DNA from: Saturnia japonica
Lineage: Eukaryota > Arthropoda > Insecta > Lepidoptera > Saturniidae
Assembly: GCA_033032175.1 (NCBI GenBank)
Contig: CM065304.1
Location: forward strand, 28,278,653-28,342,652
DNA: 64,000 bases
Direction of reading: 5' to 3'
Below are positions 46,501 to 58,500 of this stretch, piece by piece (the first letter of the stretch is position 1; each line of letters opens with the position of its first letter). Below the pieces are notes generated by a model. That model was not told where the DNA came from. It did not search any database and saw only the letters and a program-made list of their open reading frames with translations. The position numbers were made by a program, and so were the translations under genes.

Positions 46501-49500
46501 ACCTCCTCAACGTTGGCAACTCTGAGCATTGTGATAAAATTGTCGCGGTATGGAGCGAACTGCTCTTGGAGAACGATCAAATCGTGAAGCAGTTGAGCGA
46601 AATCACGTGGCCGTGTATGACGAACTCGCAGAGCCCTCATGGCCCTGTAACTCCTTAAATGTAAAGACATAAGTAACATTTAATTAATTTAATATAAAAC
46701 ACAATCTATGTTATTGCGTTTACGTTGTGATAAAAAGAGTAATGTTGATTCAATAATTTACCAATTATTAGAATTTAAGTCGTTTATTTATTTGTTAGTG
46801 TTATGGCTAAGGCGTGTGCGTATGGCCTCCAGGTGTGAGGAAAATAATTAGAAAGTCTTAGCGTATACGTGTGTAATGCGTTACTTTTAACAATCGAACA
46901 TTGAATTTAAAAAAATCGTTAACATTTAAATTTTGAACGTTTAGAAACGAGTTGCGAAGCGCAATGTTGCCAATTTAGTTGTGTTGGCGCGTGAACAGTT
47001 ACATTTGAATTATATTTCTCTTCTGTTTCTTGTTACTCGTTATATTTTTTTAATCATGTAATTTAATCTTTTAATTATAATATCACTAAGCAATGTTCTC
47101 TGACTATTTTTCTTTTTATTTTTTATTATGTAAAAGTTCAAATATATAAATAAATCTTTTTAACTTATTCACATTTATCAAACGCCCTATTCAAGGCTAT
47201 GTAAAGCTCTGTCACTAGAAACGCCATACTTCTTTTTTTCTTTATTTCTTTTCGTGTAATATTTAAAGCATTGTAGTTTTAAAATCTTGCCAATGACCCT
47301 GAATGAAGCAATGATGGATCATTTTGGTAGCGTTTACGGAGTCCGCGTCCATCGACGTGAATTCGAATTCCTGCAATGAGTCTGAGCTTTCGGTGAAGGA
47401 AAACATCGTGATGAAACGATAGCATGGTGGTAGGGCTTTTGCTAATGCCCACCTGGCTAGTTACCACCCCCAAGTTGAAAATCTGTCGCTAAGCACTAAT
47501 TGGTATGTTCCGGCAGCTGCACTTGAGAGTCAGTCTTCCACTAGGTTTAGCGTGCTACCTTGGGCTACATCGTCACTTCAGATCAGGTGAGATTTTGGCC
47601 ACAACGCTAAACATATAACGATAAAAAAAAGCTTTCGTTCGATTGTAGCCAGAGGTCAATTATAAGTTTTCTATTTTTGGTGTACTAGTAAGACACTAGT
47701 ACGACCTACTAGTGACTGACATTTGTATGGTGAGCATAATTGTCAATTGTATGTCTGAGTGTTAAATATCTATATACATATATGTGTGTTTATCAGTTGT
47801 TTAGTTACCATAACACAAACTTTGCTTTGTTTGGAATTAAATGGTCGTTTGTGAAATTATGTCCCCATTAAAAAATGTAATCCAATGGTATATTCAATGT
47901 AAGATAAGGAAAAGTTAAAATTTTATTATAAGTAAAAAGAATAAATAAATAGCAGTAAATAGGATCGGAAGAATCAAATATATAACTTAGATTACCTGCG
48001 GCGTGTGTTTTGAGCGCGAGATACGTGTTCCGATACAATTTCGTTGTTGTCGTCAATGTTTGGTTCAGGCTAAGGAATATAAAAATAAACTTAACATAAA
48101 TTGTACACGCGAAAAATCTTTAGAAAAATCGTAGATACAATATACAATCAAACGTTTCGTTTTTGCATTAGTATGTATTACCAATCTTAGAATACCACCA
48201 CGTTTCTGTCGACGGCGCTACTAGTAGGATGTATTAAAGACAACGAAACATTTAATTGTATTCCAAACCTATCAAAACTTATTCTACAGCCCCGTACTGC
48301 ACTTTTAGTTGCTTTGCGTTTTCACTAGGAGCGCTATGTGTATGAATATAAACAATAAAATGAAACATTTGACTTTACTTGAAAACTACTAATAAAATAT
48401 TAAGAACAAAGAATCATTGCAGCAATAGTAATAAAAAGAATAGCAAAGAAATAAGTTGAAACAGTTGCTACTTTAGGATCTCAAGCTAACATAAAACAAT
48501 ATCAAAAGCAGTGACGCTGTTAAACTGGCTACCTATATTTTGTGCCGACACATGGATATACAAATATTTTTTAAATACACTTTTAAGTCGAAATGACAGC
48601 AAAAAGGCTTGTATTATACACGAAGATAACGGATCACTAAACTATAACCCATAGTCAACCTCCTAATAGAGTTCAGTGGTACCCGAGACAGTGTTACGTA
48701 TAGATTCCTACTCATCGTAACTAAGCTAACACGCCTCGTACGCGAGTTCGTGTTTTCAATTAGGCCCTTTGACTGGTGTGTATCGGAGCGAGGATTTATC
48801 GAAAACCGGTACGTTTATTAACATTAATGTACGTTTATTAACATTTACGTACGTTTATTAACATTTACGTACGTTTATTGACATTTACGTAAGTTTATTA
48901 AATGTTTTTTTTTTAACTTGAAGTGTTTAATAAAACGTAATTTTTATCCTTAGGTTACTTTATTTATAATATTATTATTATTGTATGATAAAAAGGGGCA
49001 AACGGGCAGGTGGCGCACCTGATGCAGAGTGATCACCGCCGCCCACAAACATCCGCAACACCAGAGGGCTCTCAGATGCGTTGCCGGCCTTTTAGGGAAG
49101 AATAAGCTCTCTTCTTGAAGGTCACCAGGTCATAACATAATATTATGAAAAGCAAACATAGACTATCGCTATGTTCATTATTAACAATTTTCTTTATACT
49201 AATAAAGTATTGATATCAATTAATTCTTGATAATGATATAAACTTATTTTGGAATTCAGTTTGAATCATGCTACTAATTCGACATGCTTTCGTTTTGTTT
49301 GAAATTCTCAGATTTAAAGCTTCCCAGTCAAAACTGAAACCACAAATATTATCGTGCAAGAAAGAGTACTTCAGCTCCTTGGACGTTTCACTCGCATAAA
49401 AAGGCAACTAAACAGCTTTCAAGTGAACTATTAAAAATTATTTCGCATGGTGGAAATCGAAATACAGTTGAAATATCCTGGTAACTTGCAAATTCGTTTC

Positions 49501-52500
49501 TACCCCACGGTTGGTTGGGACCTACTATAAAATGATTGGATTTCTAACACTCCAATTATCTCTATGAAATACTACAAAATATGTAGTAACCGTCAAAGCT
49601 AACTTTTTAGTTGTCATGTTAAAATTATGTACTTAATACTGTAATTTCTTGTGCAAAGTAGTGAATACCAAAAACTTGTTTCATTCGAGAAAATTAAGTA
49701 TGGGTTAAAGTCACATATTAAGTAGCTTTTTCAAAACTACCCGAGATTTTGGTAATAAAAATATAACTGCAAAGGTTATTACTACATGTGGTGAGTTTTT
49801 TTTACGTGCATTTCCCTTCACCACGAAACCATTTACTAATTAATATTACCTCATTTTGTATAGTTTCAGGGCCAAGTTCACTATCCGTTTGTTCATCTGG
49901 TACTTCGCCGCTATCTGGTGCTTCAGAATATTCCTATAGTATGCACATTAACTATAAACATCTACTTGCAACAATCAAACAAAAATATTAAACCAAAATA
50001 CTTTGTAAATAAAAGGAAGTCACCGTATTAAACATCCACAATTTTATTATTATCTAATAAAAAATGAGTTCACAAACAAGCTTTAAAAATTCTAAAATAA
50101 ACCCACGGACCACTGACACAACATGGAAATAAAACATTAATAACATAAATGCATTAAGATTACAACATGGAGTCTAGAGGTAAATCGAGTTAAATTAAGA
50201 TGGCAACACTATCCCAAAAGTGCTAACTTTGTCTAATAACAATGTTATCTTCAAGCCAAACATTTTACTTAAATTAGCGCCTTTTTCAATTTTTTTAAGA
50301 TCCACATTTTATGTATTTTGGTGTAGGCAATTTCAGTGGAACGCTCATACGAGTCGGTACGCTACCTCTAGCCTCCATAGCTCACACTATACTGGTTTTT
50401 TCCCCCGAAAAGTAAATTGACAATCACTGATGTCAACCTTTAAAATATATTAATTTTTTTATAGTGTTGTTGCGTATGCCGAGGTTCCAAAACTATTTTA
50501 ACCGTAAGTTTTTGAATACTGAATTGAGGTATTTTATTTATTAATTTCCATGTTTTGTATTATTAACTATGCTCGAAGATTTACTATTATCATTATAATT
50601 ATCGCTTAGGCGCCACCTCCATGAGCGTGTATATCTTCTACCTGCATATCGTCGTGATTGCGACGTTGCGAGGTTGCGTGACCACAACGCCTCGTTACAC
50701 AGGTGTGTTATTGAAAATACCTCACAGTTCGGTAACAGGCAAGAGTGAAAAAAGATGTGTGAATAGTTCTTATTTATTATGAATGTAGTATTGTGGGATG
50801 CTTGTCCTGGTTTGCTAGTGAATATGCAGTTTTGAACCACAGTGTCACAACACGTATTTCAGTGAAGCGAGAGCGCTTTCCGTTTTTACGGTGAGTGTGC
50901 TACGAAGTCAAGTCTCGCCGCGAGCGCGCTGCGAGTAGGCAGAGTCACGCAGTGGATACGCAGGGAGTCGTTGGTGTTTTCCTCGTCAATGTAACTCGTC
51001 GCATCGCCGCTATAGTATCACCGTATGGAGATACATTTATAGAGTTGTTATAAAATGAAGTGGCAGGACAATAATCTCGCCACGATATAAATGCTCGTGG
51101 AGATAGCGCCTTAGGGAGCTAAAAATGTACATATAGCAAACTACTTACAAAAAAGAACACTCGGTTGAACCATGACACTTCCGATTTGGTCTACCTTATT
51201 CAGCCTTCGCCTTGAAAGAGTTCAATGCTTTTTTTCGTCAGAAAAACTAAATAGCTGTCATATCTCGTACCGTTTAACGATTAGTTCAAATTAGTGAGCA
51301 TCACTATGTAAAAAACTAAATTAACTAGCAATACATGAAATATCATTTTACTCTACGAAAATAAAAAATGAACTTTAGCAACTTTAATTAAATAAATACT
51401 TACACAAAATAAGCAACAGGAACTTTTTGTTATATGTTAGTAAAAATCAACTATTAATAATTATGTAAGTTAGGAATTATCATTGTCGCTTTAGTATTCG
51501 TCATGCTTGGGAAGACATTTATTAGTAAAGTTATAACAAAAATATACGAGTGAAACTGCAAGTTATTTGATCGTCACCACTTTAATCCCTAACGGAAACA
51601 ATTACAAATAGATTTGTTGAAGTGCCTTACGATAATATTTTGCTAGTTGTAGTTATATACATTGTTAAATACAGCGGTGAGAGATGAAAGAGAGGTTAGA
51701 AATGAGAAAATTACAACAGAATTTATTCTGTTTGGCCAAATCCAATTACGTATATAGTATCATGAAAAAGAAACGAAATAAGAACCTGATTACCAACGTA
51801 CAGAATATGCGAAGACGCTTACAGAAAAAGCATATTATTATTATATAGAGTAAAAATAAAGCAAAAGCAGAAATATAAAGTTCTTCTTTATAGCAAATTA
51901 TATGCATAGCTTAACCAAGCATTCATAGTTTTTTTTAATGTTAGAGGTAATCTAAAATCCCATGTGCGAAAACCTCACGTCTGTATGACTGTATGAGCAT
52001 CAAGAATTAAAACACCACTTTTAGACAATATTGTGGTGTGATATTGTAGACTGGTACCAAACTGAACCTTAACAACTACATACATAGTTAAAACTTGTCA
52101 TTATTTACTAGCTATGGAATATCACGCAGAGATCAGCCTTTGTACATCGAATGCCCTGATGGTTTTGTAAGAAGTTATATAAGCCATGGAATATATTATA
52201 AAACCCGAAATGATGTCGGTTGAATGATAGTGTCAATACGTATATGTACATAGTTACGAACGTCAATGAAGAAGATATTCGTATAGTTTAAAGTTATAAA
52301 CAATATATTGTAAAAAAAAAAACGGAACTATATAGTTTATAGCCCATTTAATGAAAATTATTTTTAAAATCGATGCCCTTGATAGTATAGAACTGCAAAA
52401 ACACCAAGACTATAAATTACAAAGAAAAATCTGTAGAGGCATGATAAAGGATGTATTTTAATTTAGAAGTCAATAAGCCATGACAAGGCGAGCGAGTTGA

Positions 52501-55500
52501 ATCAAGGTGAATCGCATTGATTGTCGCCTCAATTGGTTATCTCCTATCATTACATTTCCACAGTACATTGATGAGTACGTATACAGACCAGTAAAATTTG
52601 GGAAAGGGCGCTCCTTCGACGCTAATTTTAAATTGTTCAACCTCCACAGCCTTTCGTTGTGGTATAATAGAGTATTAAACAATAATCAATTAGCTCCGAT
52701 CTCTCTGACAGTTTATTTTACCTCATTGTTGACATGAGCCGCAAGACGAGTCAGTGAGGCCTTTATCTCAGCTACCATGCGACGCAAGATCTCTAGGCGA
52801 CCGGCAATCGGTGATAATGTCAGCTGCTGCTGTTGCTCTAATAAGTAATCTGGAGGTCCCGTCAGTGCCTGAAATAATACACAGCCGTAATGATGAACTA
52901 TCACTAGATCTATCAATCCATGCAAGTTTCAGCTCTAGATATTTTAAGATGAAGCAACATGGTCTAATTGAAGTTCAGCTTCCATACGACAATAATCTAC
53001 TAAGATGTTTTTTTTTTTACTTAACTATGCATTATTTATAAATAAGATATACATCAAAAGTCTTATAGCTATGGTCTAAATCAAAGTACATAAACAGTTT
53101 TGTCAAAAACGAAAAAATATATTTAATAATCTTATTTCCTCTAGCGGCAATTTTTCATCATATCATCACGCCTGTATTTACCCGAAGGGTTAGGCAGAGG
53201 TGTACTAACGTACACCCACAATTCGCAGTTTGTTTTTACGTCCCATGTAATAGGGGGTGAGCCTATTGCCATTAATCGGGCACGAAATGAAACTCCGAGC
53301 TGCTACTAAGAATTTAATAGAAATAATCCAATAACACTTTGGTCGACCTGGGATTCGAACCCAGGACCTCGCTCATAGCAGTCGCGCTTACGACCACTAG
53401 ACTAACGAGGCAATTTTTACCCCACTGTGTGCCGTTATTTTTAAATTATACTATGTTTAGTTATAGTGTGGTCACTATGCAATTTTACTATACAAAAAAA
53501 TGTTACCATAAGTCTTCTAATTTGCTGTTGCATCCCAGCTGCTGTCCGTTCGGTTGTGTTGTTGCTAGTTGTCGTAGCAGGAGCCTGTGGTCTTTGTTGT
53601 CTCGATCTTGGACTAGGCGGAGGTCTTTGGACAAGGTGCAACACCTTTCCATTAACATCTAAGGCGTGACATAACCGTAGTTAATGGCAAATAGTTCACT
53701 TGAAATAAATCTCATAAAGGTTTATAAATGAAGTTACCGATATCTTTAAGTTTCTTGTCATCTTGCAGTACTCGACCATAAAATATTAAACGCTGTAAAT
53801 GAGCCTCGATTCCTAAACGCTCCCTTATTTGTTCTTTTAGTTGCTCCACAGTCGTCTAGAATTAACCAAAATACATAAAAAATTAGTTTCAGTTCATGAT
53901 ATTTTATTAAAACCTATGTTTAATTTTTAAGAGTGCACTGTAGAGAAATAGGGCACAGGAAAATTTCCTTACATATTTCTGTCTACTTGCAGCACACTTA
54001 ACAGAAGATCGCAGCCGAGTAACCTAGTGTTGTGTTCTTGCGATGAGTAAAGTTTCAGAGCTCCATGGGAAAGAGGGGTTCAAGGTCAGCATCGCGTAGT
54101 GACACCTATAGTTTTACAAGCGTCTATAAGCTACGGTATCTGCTTACCATCAGTACAAATTTTTTACCATCATATGCTTGTTTGCCACCTTTGTTATACA
54201 AAAAAAAAGGAAGCAGCAAATAGCAACAAATATTTTAACTGTTGTTTCGGAGGTAGTGTTCAGACACCACGTTGATCAAGGTTTTTTTTTATCGATATAT
54301 GTTTTAACATTGTGGCCACAATCACACTTGAGCTAAAATGACGATGTGGTCCAAGATGATAGCACACTAAACCTAGTGGAAGACTGGCTCTCAAGAGCGG
54401 CTACAGGAACACACCAATTGGTGCTTGCCGACATATTTGCAACTTGAGGGTGGTAGCTAGCCAGGCGGTTATTAGAAAAAATCTTACCACCATGCTATAG
54501 TTTCATCACGATGTTTTCCTTCACCGGGCGCCCAGGCTCATTACGGGGATTCGAACTCATGTCGATCTATGCGATGTCCGTACATGCTACCAACTGAGCT
54601 ATCATTTTACAATTCGAATTGTACAATAAACCAGAACTGTCGATGAAGCCTGAACAGCTATAATTTCCAAATTGAAAATATGTTTTGAGTTGTTACGCCA
54701 ATTCCTCTAGACTTAGTATGTTTACCATAATAGAACACATAGTCACTTCACAACAGGTGAGCTTATGTTCAAATGCTAACCATATTTTTAGTAATAAAAA
54801 CAAAACATGCAAATACCAGTCTAATTTTTTTTTAATACAAACGACATGGCCCAGTTGTAGGTTACCATGGAGCAGATAGGTAGCAGATTTGATTCCAACA
54901 CAGAAAAAATATTTGTGTATCTGCATATCATATACAGTTGTTTGTTTACGATAGTACAAGTTATAATAAGCAGGGAAAATAAAAAGGAGTCCAAACACGG
55001 AGTAAATGACGCTGTGAATCCAAGGAATGCTATCATCATTTCTCCTGATGAGAAATGGTCTACATTTCTCTGAGCTTAAAAAGAATATATGCCATATGGC
55101 AAGAAACGTAGGCACCGAAGGACCAATGTCATCTCACCTACAACTTTCGGTTCGTTAAACTGAAATCATACCAGAGAGATCATGTGCTCGATTTACCAAA
55201 AGCTATCAGATGAGATTATTCCGATAAATAAAGAAGAAGTGTCTCAGCCAAGTTCAGAATAAGTGACACCGGCCAAAGTATATATACAAAACCATTTCGA
55301 CCTACCTTCGATCTCTCCATAAGTCAAATACTATTCGAACTTACACACTTGAAATTTTGTATGTTTAATAAACCTCCCTTGAACACTTACGGTTAATCTT
55401 CATTACCGCGGAACCGTTCGCATTACCTACGTATACATTACCGTTAGTATCTAGTTTGAACTTTACACAATGAAAGAAATACTCAATTTATTATTTACAA

Positions 55501-58500
55501 TTTTGTTACAAAATTAGCTTCCATTCCTTCTCAATTAAGTCTTGCCATGTTAGAAATCCCATATCAAAGAAAGTAACAAATTGTTTTGTAAACGATTTCA
55601 AAAACGTACATTCCTACGGCTATAATTAAAAGGAACTACTATGGAACTTAGCACCTGTCATATCTCAGCTCTTTCATCGGTGACAACGTCTACCCCGAAC
55701 GTCTTTTTTATATCGAACTTGGGCCAAATATTTCACATGTTTTTGTTGGGTCATAAGCTACCAATAACGTCTTATAAATATTTTTTCAATTTATGATTTG
55801 TCTCGGCAAAATAGTGATAAAAGAGAATAAATCGCATACAAAACAAAAAGCAAAACTGTGCATATGTAAATAATGCTTTCAATTCTGGTATCATTTACGT
55901 GATGTAAGTATCTTAGTGCTAAGCAACACAAAGTATCCTCTTTAGTAAGTATTAGTTTTATATCAATATTATAAAGCACAAGATATTGTTAGAATGCGCT
56001 AAACTCTGGAACTACCAGTTAGATTTAAAAAATGTATTTTTGCATTTTACAGCCTATACATTGGTGAGGCTATATAGAGGCTTAATAAATTCACGCTAGA
56101 ACCAAAACTAACGGAGCAGTAAAACATCAAGGAATCATACAGAAGTACGGGAATTAAGACCCACGATACGAGTTACATGGGTGAGTTGGCGACAGCGCGT
56201 TAGAAACTCAATTGTATAAATTAAATACGGGTGAAACCATGGGGCACAACTAGGTGCGTTATAAACGCTCAAATTATATTTTACCTTACCACAAAGCAAT
56301 GTATCTTGGCTATTGTACCAGTGGTGCATGACGTCATATCTGAGTTGTAATAACAACTAATATTACGAAGAGCCAGAGCAATTAGATTGCATTCCTTATA
56401 ATACATATTTGTGCATTCATTGTAATGCCAATTGTAATCATACAAGCCATGCTATCCAGCGAGACGTTTTCCAGTGCTAGCTCAGCTAACTACCACCCTT
56501 CAACTAACACAAAAAAAAAGTGTTAAGAGTCTATCTCCGACTACTCCACTCATTCGGAGTGATTGTGGTTATAGTCCGACATGTTCATGCATGACCGTCC
56601 CATGTGTCCAACAGACGATGGCGCAGGCGAGGTACTCCAGACCATAACGAGGGCGGATTGTGTAGCGGAGAAGGGAAACGCGTGAACTTGCGTGACGTAG
56701 GCGCGCAGTCACAGTACACTAAAGTAAACGGTATTAAGTCTTCATACAAACGGCCGAAACGAAGTACTTCCAAATCTCGGAGAACTTCGGTACACAATAG
56801 TCGCTAGTGCACCGCAGTTACGTAATTTATAGCTAATGTTGAAATATTATATTACTTACTTCTTAAAATTTAAAACTGTTTTTGATTTATTAAACTAAGC
56901 AAAAATGGTATATTATTATTTAAAAGAAAAATATGTACTAGAAATGAAACCCAAGTAAAAATCATTTAAATTAAAACTTATGTAATTTGCAGTAATAAAT
57001 TATATTATTTTGGTGAAAAGATAATAATGACCATTTAATATAGCATTATCGAATACGTAAGTAGGTAAACCCAATAAACAGTCAGAAGGCAACCATAGTG
57101 CGTGTTTATCTCTACCTAGCGGCTGTAGGTAATTATTTCAAGAAGACTGCTGAGACAAAACAATTTACTTTAGTGTACCGTAGTGACGTAATGGCGTGCT
57201 ACCTCGTCCCCGCCACGCCTATCGCCACATAGGACAGTCGCGCACAAATCTTTTCGGACTATAAACGCCAGCATAAACAAACACACGCCGTATTTGTTTC
57301 TATATAACTATTTTCTAAACACGTTTTCAAGTTTTATCTGAAATACAGTAAGCAATACTACAGTATTAGAGAGTTAAAACAAAGAAAACGGATTTCATGA
57401 TAGCATGGAATAGCATGGTGGTGGTGTAGTGGTACATATTCTGGTACTCGCCTGATTAGCTAACACCCTTACTTTTGGAAAACTGTATTCAAGCACACAT
57501 TGATATAAGCCTTAAGTATCAACGTCTTTAACCATATCTAACTTAACTTCAGGTGATGTTAGTCGACAATTAACCTTTAAGAATATCACAAAATAGATTT
57601 ATAAATATATTCAAGTCAATAAAACTGTAATAATGACTGATAGTTAACGCAGAGCCTAAACCAGTGGGTCAAGGAAGCATGAAATTTTGCACGTAAGTTA
57701 TTCATGAAGCAATGCTGGCTCAGTGATATCGTGTGCGAACACCGCGTCGATCGACACGAGTGTGAATCCCTGCGATGAGCCTCAGCGCCCGATGAAGGAA
57801 AACATCGTGATGAAACGATAACATGGTGATAGGGCTTTTTCTAATGCCCGCCTGAATAGCTACCACACTTAAGTTGAAAATTTTATCGCCAACCACCTAT
57901 AGAGCCGGTCCTACACTAAGCTTTACGGGTCACAATCTGGATACACATAGTCACTTAACAACAGGTGAGATTGTACCCATGATGCTAAAACCTTAGAATA
58001 TTTAAAATATAATGTAGGTGAAAGCACTAAGGATTTATGAAAAATCTTAAAGGTAGGTTTAATAGGGGGTTAAACATATTTAGACATGTAAACTGTATTT
58101 TTTATTCCCATTAGTGATGTCACAAATCAGAACTCAGCGTAAACCCGTACGAGATATATTATACTTACTGATAAGATTTTTCTATAAAACTGATCTCTTC
58201 ATATGTGAAGCCCGAAACATATTCGCATCTCTCGTGGGTCGTCAACCAAAGCGTTCTTTTTTTTCAGTTGTTCTCTATTACAATTATCATTTTATTTATA
58301 GATTCTTGAATTATATAATGATAATAGTAAATGATCGGGTATGTTGAATAAGATAAAATATTTAAATTAATAAATAAAAACATCAATTCAGTATATAAAA
58401 TCTTGCGATTCAAATGATTGTACCGTAAAATAACAAACAACACTACGAAAATTAATGTGATAACATTATTTTTAAGTTTGACATTACTGATTATCAATTC

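Noticed and set aside
48810..48904. Possible CRISPR-like array
   Set aside because: The 20-bp units are directly adjacent with no spacers, in a eukaryotic intron; it is a simple tandem repeat.
53340..53416. Possible tRNA gene on the - strand (intact box A and box B)
   Set aside because: The 5' GCCTCG end does not pair with the 3' GGTCGACC end to form an acceptor stem, and a SINE body follows directly; it is the tRNA-like head of a SINE.
54545..54612. Possible tRNA gene (GCTCAGTTGG and GTTCGAATCC) on the - strand
   Set aside because: It continues into the SINE family 1 body shared by several dispersed copies and lacks a closed acceptor stem.
54693..55115. 140-codon - strand open frame with hydrophobic segments
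   Set aside because: There is no recognisable domain. The + strand text GATTTGATTCCAACACAGAA and following resembles a decayed interspersed repeat, and AT-rich DNA readily gives apparent membrane segments.
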